Assembly (NCBI GenBank): GCA_043779285.1
Contig: JAYWEL010000195.1
Coordinates: forward strand, 1 to 8,490
DNA from: MGR-bin208 sp043779285
GTDB taxonomy: Bacteria; Bacteroidota; Bacteroidia; Chitinophagales; Chitinophagaceae
DNA: 8,490 nt
Reading direction: 5' to 3'
Shown here: piece after piece, positions 1-5,684 of the stretch
How the letters are laid out: every line of letters begins with the position of its first letter
How positions within the stretch are numbered: the first letter of the stretch is position 1
The notes under the pieces: generated by a model
What the model saw: only the letters and a program-made list of their open reading frames with translations
Told to the model about the DNA's origin: nothing
Database searches by the model: none
Position numbers and translations under genes: made by a program

Positions 1-547
1 CATTCCGGAATTCTGTATTACCATACGATGAGAAACCACGATGTATCAATCCAATATTTTTAATACCTGCTTTTGCTATCCGTTCAACGGCGCCTATCCA
101 AAGTTCAAGATCGGGATTGATCGGGTTTTTAATCAGCACCGGGACATCCACTCCTCTTAAAGCATCGGCAATATCCTGTACACTGAAAGGGTTAACGGTA
201 GTTCTTGCACCTAACCATAATACATCTACTTCAAAAGTCAATGCATCTTCTACCTGTTTTGGCGTTGCCACTTCAACAGCTGTTGGTAAGCCGGTTAGTT
301 TTTTTGCCTGCAATAACCAAGGAAGGCCTTTGGTACCAACTCCTTCAAAACTTCCAGGTCTTGTGCGGGGTTTCCAGATTCCTGCTCTTAATATATCAAC
401 CTTTCCGGTTGCTGCTAATTGCTGGGCTGTTTCAATTACCTGCTCTTCCGTTTCTGCACTGCAGGGTCCGGAAATTATTAAAGGTCTTTTTTGTAATGTT
501 TCAGTTATTGTTTTTTTTGTTTCGGTCTGTTGCATTTTGATGGGCAT
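1..547 (-). CDS. 3-deoxy-7-phosphoheptulonate (DAHP) synthase, N-terminal part (probable DAHP synthase/chorismate mutase); truncated by window edge
   Basis: The first 182 codons are present; the 3' end lies beyond position 1. DAHP synthase condenses phosphoenolpyruvate and erythrose 4-phosphate, the committed step of the shikimate pathway. Seen motifs are GPCSAE (residues 27-32, with the metal-binding Cys29), KPRTRPGSFEGVG (59-71), LGARTT (112-117), KNP (140-142) and HRGFSSY (169-175). This is the short type I-beta/KDO8P-synthase-like fold with no N-terminal ferredoxin-like domain. In Bacteroidota such proteins usually carry a C-terminal type II chorismate mutase domain. That part is not visible here, but it would fit, because the neighbouring PheA and TyrA lack a mutase domain. 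The start is ATG at 547; a second in-frame ATG lies at 535. The gene begins 15 nt after the helicase stop, so it is probably co-transcribed with the helicase. Family is confident; bifunctionality is inferred. Confidence 0.92.
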   Translation of the reverse strand, partial: MPIKMQQTETKKTITETLQKRPLIISGPCSAETEEQVIETAQQLAATGKVDILRAGIWKPRTRPGSFEGVGTKGLPWLLQAKKLTGLPTAVEVATPKQVEDALTFEVDVLWLGARTTVNPFSVQDIADALRGVDVPVLIKNPINPDLELWIGAVERIAKAGIKNIGLIHRGFSSYGNTEFRN

Positions 548-562
548 TTATTCAATAATAAT

Positions 563-2236
563 TTATCTGCTATTGGCGTCGTTCATCCGGATTCTTCTTC
601 CCTTATATTTTTTACCATCCAATGCTTTAATCATTTGCTCGGCTGATTTTTTCTCCACTTCTACCCAACTGTTCATTTCTTTCATGTCAATTCTACCTAA
701 TGACTCTTTACTCAAATCGCTCATATCTAAAATAAACTGAAGGAAGTTGGCCTTGTAAAAACCATCCTTGGTTCCAAGATTAATGAATAAACGCATAGAA
801 TTACCATCCCCTGCTGATGTCCTTGCTGCCCTTCCACCAGGATCTCTTTGACGGGGCTCTCTGTCTGATCCTACACGTTCTCTTCTATCACCTGAATCTC
901 TACGATTATCCCGAAGATTCAGATCTGCGGCATTTTCATAATACTTCAAGAAACGGTCAAACTCTGTAGCAGCAACCATCTTCAACACATCTTCCTTACT
1001 TACGTCAGCGAATTTTTCTTCCAGCATCGGCATATAAGATCCATAGCTACCATGACTGATATCCGTTTTCAATAACTTATCCATGAAATGATAAAACTGC
1101 TTTCTGCATACATCATTTCCGGTTGGAATTTCCTGCTTATGGAAAGTTGCCTGTACCATCCGTTCGATATGCTTGATCTTATAGTTGTCTTTTGATGTAA
1201 CAATACTCATACAGATTCCCGTGTTTCCTGCACGGCCTGTACGTCCGCTTCTATGTGTATACACTTCCAACTCATCCGGTAATTCGTAATTGATTACATG
1301 CGTAATACCAGAAACATCAATTCCTCTTGCTGCTACATCGGTTGCAATCAGTAATTGTAAAGTCTTATCTCTGAACAATCCCATAACACGGTCACGTTGT
1401 GCCTGAGTTAAGTCACCGTGTAAGGCATCAATATCATATCCTTCGCGAGTTAATTTCTCTGTTATATTCTGAGCATCCAGCTTGGTTCTGGTAAAAATCA
1501 AACCATAAATTCCCGGATTGAAATCAATCAGTCTTTTTAATGTTTCATAACGGCTATGTCCCGATGCTACAAAAAACTGATGGTCAATATTTTTGTTTCC
1601 AGTATTTGTTTTACCTACCGTAATTTCCACCGGATCTTTCATGTACTTCTTGCTCACCTTTTTAATTTCGGCAGGCATTGTAGCACTGAATAACCAGGTG
1701 CTTTCACGTTTTGGCGTATTTTGCAGGATGAATTCAATATCATCTTTAAAACCCATATTCAGCATTTCATCTGCTTCATCCAAAACCAAATACTCGATCA
1801 TCTCCAGGTTAATGGCTTTTCGTTCAATTAGGTCAATCAATCTTCCGGGAGTTGCTACTACAATCTGCACTCCACGTTTGATATCTTTTATCTGCATTAC
1901 GATGGATGCTCCACCATATACTGCAACAACTTTTACCCCTTTTGTGAACTTTGCAAAAAGTTCCATCTCATTTACAATCTGCATACAAAGCTCCCTGGTA
2001 GGGCATACAATTAATGCCTGAGGATATTTTGTATCAGTATTTATTATCTGAATTAATGGTAAACCAAATGCTGCAGTTTTACCTGTTCCCGTTTGTGCCA
2101 ATCCCACAAAATCCTTTGTTCCACTTAATAAAACAGGAATTGCCTGTTCCTGAATTGAAGTTGGATTAATAAATCCTAAAGCGTCGGTTGCTTTAGCTAA
2201 GTTCTCGTTCAATCCTAAATCTCGAAATGTTGTCAT
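563..2236 (-). CDS. DEAD-box ATP-dependent RNA helicase with DbpA-like C-terminal RNA-binding domain
   Basis: This 557-residue protein is a cytoplasmic RNA helicase that remodels structured RNA or ribosomal precursors using ATP. All core motifs are present: a Q motif near the N-terminus (FRDLGL, then PTSIQEQAIP), Walker A AQTGTGKT (47-54), PTREL (79-83), TPGR (129-132), DEAD (153-156), SAT (184-186) and HRSGRTGR (328-335). Residues 442-474 form a charged Arg/Asp/Gly-rich linker. About 479-552 resembles the DbpA/CsdA RRM-like RNA-binding domain (MRLFINLGTKDGFYKANF onward), which in E. coli DbpA targets 23S rRNA hairpin 92. The target here is unknown. The gene sits between tyrA and the DAHP synthase gene, 55 nt after tyrA, with its own -7-like element. 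Its presence inside an aromatic block has no obvious enzymatic reason. Helicase identity is very sure; assignment to DbpA, CsdA or RhlE is not. Confidence 0.96.
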   Translation of the reverse strand: MTTFRDLGLNENLAKATDALGFINPTSIQEQAIPVLLSGTKDFVGLAQTGTGKTAAFGLPLIQIINTDTKYPQALIVCPTRELCMQIVNEMELFAKFTKGVKVVAVYGGASIVMQIKDIKRGVQIVVATPGRLIDLIERKAINLEMIEYLVLDEADEMLNMGFKDDIEFILQNTPKRESTWLFSATMPAEIKKVSKKYMKDPVEITVGKTNTGNKNIDHQFFVASGHSRYETLKRLIDFNPGIYGLIFTRTKLDAQNITEKLTREGYDIDALHGDLTQAQRDRVMGLFRDKTLQLLIATDVAARGIDVSGITHVINYELPDELEVYTHRSGRTGRAGNTGICMSIVTSKDNYKIKHIERMVQATFHKQEIPTGNDVCRKQFYHFMDKLLKTDISHGSYGSYMPMLEEKFADVSKEDVLKMVAATEFDRFLKYYENAADLNLRDNRRDSGDRRERVGSDREPRQRDPGGRAARTSAGDGNSMRLFINLGTKDGFYKANFLQFILDMSDLSKESLGRIDMKEMNSWVEVEKKSAEQMIKALDGKKYKGRRIRMNDANSR

Positions 2237-2253
2237 TCTAAAAAAATTTTGTG

Positions 2254-2261
2254 CAAAGTTA
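2254..2261 (-). promoter_or_regulatory. Bacteroidota -7 promoter element for the helicase gene
   Basis: Read on the minus strand the sequence is TAACTTTG, an exact match to the Bacteroidota -7 consensus TAnnTTTG. It ends 17 nt before the helicase ATG, which would give a leader of about a dozen nucleotides. I see no good TTTG-type -33 element at the usual distance, so activity is inferred. If real, it lets the helicase and DAHP synthase genes be transcribed independently of the attenuated pheA promoter. Confidence 0.5.
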
Positions 2262-2291
2262 CTATTCTAAAGGCTATTGCTCCCTTTTAGT

Positions 2292-3140
2292 TTACTTTAT
2301 GATCTTACTAATTGTATTTGCTCTTTCGATGAGTTCGTATAAATAATCATAGTTTTCCTTTTCCAGGCAGCTTTTAAATTTCTTTAATTGCGAAATATGT
2401 TCATTTAAAACATCCAACACATTTTCCCTGTTTTGACGAAAAACAGGTACCCACATGGCCGGATTACTTTTTGCCAGACGTACAGTACTTTCGAAACCAC
2501 CACTGGCCAATTCGAAAATGGTATTATCTTCTTTCTCCTTCTCTAAAACTGTATTTGCCAAAGCAAATGAAGTGATATGCGAAATATGACTAATGTATGC
2601 CGTATGCAAATCATGGTCTGTTGAATTCATTTGGATTATATGCATTCCGATTTTCAGGTAAACTTGTTTTACCCATTCCAATGCATCTTTATCTGCTTCA
2701 TCCTCATTACAAAATACAACGGCCTTGTTTTCGAATGCTGAACTAACCGCTGCTTCTGGTCCACTATATTCTGTTCCCCACATGGGGTGTGTGGCTACCA
2801 GTCTTCCCTTTTTTGGATGATTTTTTATAACATTAAACAAAGCTTGCTTGGTAGAACCAACATCCAGCAGAATCTGATTTGTTATTCGGTCCATGATTTG
2901 GGGAATTAACTCCACCACCTTATCTACTGGTATGGAAAGAATAATTACATCTGAATTATCTACAGCATCTTCTAAACTTTGTATTTCATCAACAAGTCCC
3001 AGTTCTAATGCCTTTTTTGCATTTTCAGCATTTGAATCAACACCAATAATTCGGGACGTAAATCCTTTTTCAATCAGTTGTAATGCCAATGAACCGCCAA
3101 TAAGTCCGACTCCGATTATGGCTATTTTTTTTCTTTCCAT
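2292..3140 (-). CDS. tyrA: Prephenate dehydrogenase
   Basis: This 282-residue cytoplasmic enzyme oxidatively decarboxylates prephenate to 4-hydroxyphenylpyruvate, the Tyr branch. The N-terminal Rossmann fold shows GVGLIG (10-15). Asp35 at the end of the second strand (GVDSN) suggests NAD+ rather than NADP+. The family's catalytic region is HPMWGTEYSG, with His118 as the expected catalytic His, followed by the helical SHISHIT segment (184-190) that contributes substrate-binding His residues. There is no chorismate mutase and no C-terminal ACT domain, so this is the short monofunctional form. The ATG lies 1 nt after the aminotransferase stop codon, so the two are almost certainly translated from one mRNA. 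Arogenate as substrate cannot be excluded from sequence alone. Confidence 0.94.
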   Translation of the reverse strand: MERKKIAIIGVGLIGGSLALQLIEKGFTSRIIGVDSNAENAKKALELGLVDEIQSLEDAVDNSDVIILSIPVDKVVELIPQIMDRITNQILLDVGSTKQALFNVIKNHPKKGRLVATHPMWGTEYSGPEAAVSSAFENKAVVFCNEDEADKDALEWVKQVYLKIGMHIIQMNSTDHDLHTAYISHISHITSFALANTVLEKEKEDNTIFELASGGFESTVRLAKSNPAMWVPVFRQNRENVLDVLNEHISQLKKFKSCLEKENYDYLYELIERANTISKIIK

Positions 3141-3141
3141 C

Positions 3142-4299
3142 TTAATTAGCGTTTTTAATGCGTTGAATAGATTCTTTTAATTTTTCTTCTGTACTGCATA
3201 AACTCACCCGGACATATTGGTTTCCTTCGGAGCCAAAAATTCCGCCGGGAGTGATAAACACGTTTGCCTGCAGCAGCACTTCATCACTTAATTCAAAACC
3301 ATCTTTAGAAGTTCCCGGAATTTTTGCCCAAACAAATAAGCCGGACTGGTTGGTTTCAAAACTACAGTTCAACTCGTTCAGTATTTCAAATACTATTTCC
3401 CTTCGCTTAAAATACGTTTCATTTAATTGTTTATACCAATCGGCAGACAAGGTTAAAGCCTTTGCTGCGGCCAGTTGCACCGGCAAAAACATACCACTGT
3501 CCATATTGCTTTTAAATCGTAGAACTTCATCTATCCGTTCTTTCGCAGCACACATCATTCCAACCCGCCAACCCGCCATATTCAAGGATTTACTCAAAGA
3601 ATTTAATTCTATAACAACCTCCCTGGCCCATTCGACGCTGAGCATACTTTTTGGGTTATCATTTAAAATAAAACTGTATGGGTTATCATGAATAATTAAA
3701 ATTTCATTCTTTTTTGCGAAGCTGATGAACTGTTTAAATAAATTTTCATCTGGTAATTTTCCGGTTGGCATATGTGGATAATTGACAAACATCAATTTTA
3801 CTTTTTGCAGATCCATTTTTTCCAATTCTTCAAAATCAGGTTTCCAGTTAGTTGATTCTGTTAAACGATATTCGAGAACAGAACCTCCGGCCAAACGCAC
3901 TGCACTGCTGTATGTTGGATAACCGGGGTTTGGCACTAATACCTGGTCTCCTTCATTCAGATAAGTCATGCATATATGCATGATGCCTTCTTTGCTGCCC
4001 ATCAACGGTAAAATTTCTGTATCACTATCCAATTCCACATCATACCAGGTTTTATACCAGTTGGATATTGCATTTCGTAAAATGGCAGAACCCTTATACG
4101 ATTGATATCCATGATTACCTGACTTAGAGGACTCTTCATGCAGGGTTTTTATTACATCGGGATGAGGAGGCATATCGGGACTACCGATTCCCAAATTGAT
4201 GACATTCTTACCCGACTTATTCAACAAATCAATTTCTCTTAATTTCTGTGAGAAATAATATTCCCCTATTCCATTCAATCTGTTTGAAGGTTTTATCAT
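3142..4299 (-). CDS. PLP-dependent class I/II aminotransferase, probably for aromatic amino acids
   Basis: This is a fold-type I aminotransferase of 385 residues. Landmarks counted from the chosen start are INLGIGSPD (34-42), NYPHMPTG (173-180, replacing the common NPxNPTG), DNPY (205-208, with PLP-contacting Asp205 and Tyr208), SLSK with the Schiff-base Lys237, GWRVG (243-247) and Arg364, the expected substrate-carboxylate Arg. The likely role is the last step to Phe and Tyr (transamination of phenylpyruvate and 4-hydroxyphenylpyruvate), inferred from its place between pheA and tyrA. Sequence alone also fits aspartate or LL-diaminopimelate aminotransferase relatives. I chose the ATG at 4299, which starts MIKPSNRLNG, 4 nt after the pheA stop. 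In-frame ATGs at 4317 and 4332 would overlap pheA and add residues unlike the usual family N-terminus. Confidence 0.9.
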   Translation of the reverse strand: MIKPSNRLNGIGEYYFSQKLREIDLLNKSGKNVINLGIGSPDMPPHPDVIKTLHEESSKSGNHGYQSYKGSAILRNAISNWYKTWYDVELDSDTEILPLMGSKEGIMHICMTYLNEGDQVLVPNPGYPTYSSAVRLAGGSVLEYRLTESTNWKPDFEELEKMDLQKVKLMFVNYPHMPTGKLPDENLFKQFISFAKKNEILIIHDNPYSFILNDNPKSMLSVEWAREVVIELNSLSKSLNMAGWRVGMMCAAKERIDEVLRFKSNMDSGMFLPVQLAAAKALTLSADWYKQLNETYFKRREIVFEILNELNCSFETNQSGLFVWAKIPGTSKDGFELSDEVLLQANVFITPGGIFGSEGNQYVRVSLCSTEEKLKESIQRIKNAN

Positions 4300-4303
4300 G
4301 CAG

Positions 4304-5131
4304 TTATTTTTTTCCATTTTTATAAATTCCAAATACTTTTAAAGCCATGGTCTGTGATTTCATTTTATCCAATACGGTGTTGAATTTCTTTAAATTTTCA
4401 AACTCCAAATCTGCATGAAAACTATATTTGAAATCGGTTCCCGGAATGGGGAAACTTTGCAATTTACTCAGGTTTATGCCTTCTTTTGCAATGACAGTAA
4501 GCACTTTCGCCAGGCTTCCTTTGGTATGATCCGTCTGAAAATTGACAGAAGCCTTATTGGCATTTTCAACAACTTCCGCTTCCAGCGATTTTTGCAAAAC
4601 CAAAAATCGGGTCAGGTTATTTTTTTCTGAATGAATCGCCGGAGCAATGATTTTTAATTGATATAATTCGGCAGCCAGTTTTCCTGCAATGGCCGCTATA
4701 TGCTTGCTCCGATGTTGATGCACATGACGGGCACTTAATGCCGTATCCTCTGTTTCAACTAATTTCCAGTTGTATTTTTCCAGAAAATCATAACATTGCT
4801 GAAGAGCCATAGGGTGAGAATGCACTTCACGGATATCTTCCAGATTTACATTCGGATTCACCATCAGATGTTGATCTATTTTCAGATAAATTTCTCCAAT
4901 GATGGAGAGTTTACTTTTTTTCAACAAATTGTAATTGGGTAAAATACTTCCGGCAATACTATTCTCAATGGCCATCACAGCTCCAGTGCAATTTTTATCC
5001 GACTCTGCTGAATGAATGACTTCTTTGAATGTAGCGCAGGGCAGTACTTCTATTTTTTTTCCGAAAAAATTTCGGGCAGCTTGTTGGTGAAAACACCCTT
5101 CAAATCCTTGTATGGCGATTTTTTTTTGCAT
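4304..5131 (-). CDS. pheA: Prephenate dehydratase with C-terminal ACT domain
   Basis: This 275-residue cytoplasmic enzyme converts prephenate to phenylpyruvate, the Phe branch. The catalytic half (about 3-180) contains ENS (56-58), SHPMALQQC (105-113) and TRF (174-176), whose Thr is essential in the family. An ACT domain follows (about 195-270). Its Phe-binding motifs differ from the E. coli GALV and ESRP: here they read GSLA (205-208) and LQSFP. A similar IQS form is usual in Bacteroidota as I recall it, so feedback sensitivity is uncertain. No chorismate mutase domain is fused. It is the first structural gene of the operon and lies directly behind a leader peptide and attenuator hairpin whose T-run ends at the ATG. 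A run of nine A's follows the start codon (CAA AAA AAA A). Confidence 0.95.
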   Translation of the reverse strand: MQKKIAIQGFEGCFHQQAARNFFGKKIEVLPCATFKEVIHSAESDKNCTGAVMAIENSIAGSILPNYNLLKKSKLSIIGEIYLKIDQHLMVNPNVNLEDIREVHSHPMALQQCYDFLEKYNWKLVETEDTALSARHVHQHRSKHIAAIAGKLAAELYQLKIIAPAIHSEKNNLTRFLVLQKSLEAEVVENANKASVNFQTDHTKGSLAKVLTVIAKEGINLSKLQSFPIPGTDFKYSFHADLEFENLKKFNTVLDKMKSQTMALKVFGIYKNGKK

Positions 5132-5159
5132 AAAAAAATCCCGGCTTTAGTGCCGGGAT
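5132..5159 (-). terminator. Attenuator: Rho-independent terminator just before pheA
   Basis: On the minus strand ATCCCGGC, a six-base loop ACTAAA and GCCGGGAT form a perfect 8-bp stem, GC-rich in its six inner pairs. A run of seven T's follows and ends exactly at the pheA ATG. It lies downstream of the leader ORF and upstream of the gene it would control, so it cannot serve an upstream gene in the usual way: the lipoprotein gene already has its own terminator at 5308-5344. Formation would stop transcription before pheA. It would also fold the region where ribosomes load for pheA. Confidence 0.9.
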
Positions 5160-5211
5160 GTTGTATTGTTATTTATAAAATTAATTACTGTGTAACAAAA
5201 GCAATCCCGGC
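5152..5211 (-). promoter_or_regulatory. Antiterminator alternative of the pheA attenuator
   Basis: The segment GCCGGGAT (5211-5204 read on minus) lies inside the leader ORF and is an exact copy of the 3' arm of the terminator. It can therefore pair perfectly with the shared arm ATCCCGGC (5159-5152) and prevent terminator formation. The identity extends to 11 nt (AAGCCGGGATT at 5213-5203 and 5147-5137). Further pairing inside the loop is possible between TTGTTA and TAACAA, which would stabilise the long-range structure. No folding energies were calculated. Confidence 0.8.
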
Positions 5212-5264
5212 TTCTTAAAATAGAAACTAAAATAAAACCAATAATATGCTTTTGTTATGATCAT
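5181..5264 (-). CDS. Aromatic-rich leader peptide of the pheA operon (27 aa)
   Basis: A short ORF with ATG at 5264 and TAA at 5181-5183 encodes 27 residues. Positions 7-16 read YYWFYFSFYF, giving four Tyr, four Phe and one Trp in ten codons. The C-terminal part is KKPGLLLLHSN. It ends 49 nt before pheA. The peptide itself probably has no function; its translation is the sensor. When charged aromatic tRNAs are short, the ribosome should pause in the aromatic run and leave codons 18-21 free, and these encode the antiterminator arm. When they are plentiful it moves on, covers that arm, and the terminator forms. The same logic is established for the E. coli pheA and pheST leaders, where the run is mainly Phe. 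No Shine-Dalgarno is visible, which is normal for this phylum. Ribosome stalling here is inferred from layout. Confidence 0.85.
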   Translation of the reverse strand: MIITKAYYWFYFSFYFKKPGLLLLHSN

Positions 5265-5280
5265 GGAATAAAAGTAATGA

Positions 5281-5287
5281 CAAATTA
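5281..5287 (-). promoter_or_regulatory. Possible -7 element for the pheA leader transcript
   Basis: The minus strand reads TAATTTG, one base shorter between TA and TTTG than the consensus TAnnTTTG. It ends 16 nt before the leader ATG. A start about five bases downstream would give a leader RNA of roughly 145 nt before pheA, a typical attenuator length. No clear -33 box is visible, so this is a weak call made mainly on position. Confidence 0.35.
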
Positions 5288-5307
5288 TTAAACTCAATTA
5301 TTTTTTT

Positions 5308-5344
5308 AAAAATAAAAGCCACCCGGTTAAAAGTGGCTTTTATT
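5308..5344 (-). terminator. Terminator of the small lipoprotein gene
   Basis: AATAAAAGCCAC (5311-5322) and GTGGCTTTTATT (5333-5344) form a perfect 12-bp stem with a 10-base loop. On the minus strand the 3' arm ends in a T-rich tail. It lies 22 nt after the lipoprotein stop codon and separates that gene from the pheA leader unit. The symmetric A/T flanks mean it could also work on the plus strand, but no plus-strand gene ends here. Confidence 0.85.
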
Positions 5345-5366
5345 TTTGCTTATCAACAATAAAATC

Positions 5367-5543
5367 TTACTGAGCAGCAGGTGCTGGAGCAGCAACAGCA
5401 GTTGTATCAACAACAACAGCAGCAGCAGTATCTACAACTGGCGCCTCAATAACTGGAGAATCTACAGTTACAGCTGGAGTTTCAGCAGCATTGTTACAAG
5501 AAGCGAAAGCTGCGATAGCGAAAACAAATAATAATTTTTTCAT
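5367..5543 (-). CDS. Small Ala/Val/Pro/Thr-rich lipoprotein (58 aa), function unknown
   Basis: The ORF begins ATG AAA AAA TTA TTA at 5543 and ends TAA at 5367. The N-terminus MKKLLFVFAIAAFASC is a textbook lipoprotein signal: a positive start, a hydrophobic core and a lipobox with FASC ending at Cys16. The mature part is about 43 residues of low complexity, mostly Ala, Val, Pro, Thr and Asp with short repeats such as VVDTAAA and VVDTTAVA. It shows no catalytic motif and looks like a flexible or disordered tether at the outer or inner membrane. Ala and Val codons mostly end in T or A, as is common in well-expressed genes of this group. It has its own terminator and is divergent from the sigma factor gene, with 130 bp between them. 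A link to the sigma/protease pair is possible but not shown. I do not recognise a named family. Confidence 0.8.
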   Translation of the reverse strand: MKKLLFVFAIAAFASCNNAAETPAVTVDSPVIEAPVVDTAAAVVVDTTAVAAPAPAAQ

Positions 5544-5555
5544 GATTAGTTTTTT

Positions 5556-5569
5556 TAATTGATCAATTA
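5556..5569. promoter_or_regulatory. 14-bp perfect palindrome upstream of the lipoprotein gene
   Basis: TAATTGATCAATTA is its own reverse complement and begins 13 bp upstream of the lipoprotein ATG. This is the place and symmetry expected of a dimeric repressor operator, although AT-rich palindromes also occur by chance. No regulator is identified. Confidence 0.3.
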
Positions 5570-5595
5570 CGTGTTAATACTAAAAGAAAAAAAAG

Positions 5596-5640
5596 GTAAC
5601 CCGTTTCAGTAAATTTTTTTTTTTAGAGCTAAGGGGTTAC
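5596..5640. repeat. Inverted repeat GTAACCC/GGGTTAC around a T11 tract in the divergent promoter region
   Basis: GTAACCC (5596-5602) and GGGTTAC (5634-5640) are perfect 7-bp inverted arms separated by 31 bases that contain eleven consecutive T's (5614-5624). The element sits between the divergent lipoprotein and sigma factor genes. It may be a two-site operator or, in RNA, a long-loop hairpin. On the minus strand the second arm is followed by a T-rich stretch (T8 C T4), so a weak terminator is another reading. Confidence 0.4.
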
Positions 5641-5654
5641 TATTTTTAAAAAAA

Positions 5655-5684
5655 AGTATTAAAATCAGAAGTATTGAAATCAGA
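5655..5684 (+). repeat. 15-bp tandem duplication spanning the sigma factor start codon
   Basis: Two adjacent units, AGTATTAAAATCAGA (5655-5669) and AGTATTGAAATCAGA (5670-5684), differ at one base. That base is the third position of the TTG start codon, which reads TTA in the first copy. The unit length is a multiple of three, so the frame is kept. Confidence 0.7.

Noticed and set aside
117..740. Plus-strand open frame of about 200 codons
   Set aside because: It is antisense to the DAHP synthase and helicase coding sequences, both with clear family motifs, and has no recognisable domain. The same applies to antisense frames at 205-540, 1593-2021, 2893-3180, 3251-3691 and 4415-4630.
2262..2286. 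Imperfect inverted repeat CTAAAAGG/CCTTTAG between tyrA and the helicase gene, considered as a terminator
   Set aside because: The stem is short, AT-rich and bulged, and no T-run follows directly, so read-through is more likely.
4300..4332. Longer N-terminus of the aminotransferase from ATG at 4332 or 4317
   Set aside because: These starts lie inside pheA, and the added residues do not resemble the family N-terminus, which fits MIKPSNRL at 4299.
5012..5218. Plus-strand open frame across the pheA start and attenuator
   Set aside because: It covers the 5' end of pheA, the terminator hairpin and part of the leader ORF in antisense, and has no domain or start signal.
5132..5264. T-box or other riboswitch upstream of pheA
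   Set aside because: The leader is too short, shows no T-box sequence or specifier loop, and the aromatic leader ORF with paired arms explains the structure.
5346..5531. Plus-strand open frame rich in Ser and Asn
   Set aside because: It mirrors the low-complexity lipoprotein on the minus strand, whose signal peptide and lipobox are far more convincing, and runs through that gene's terminator arm.
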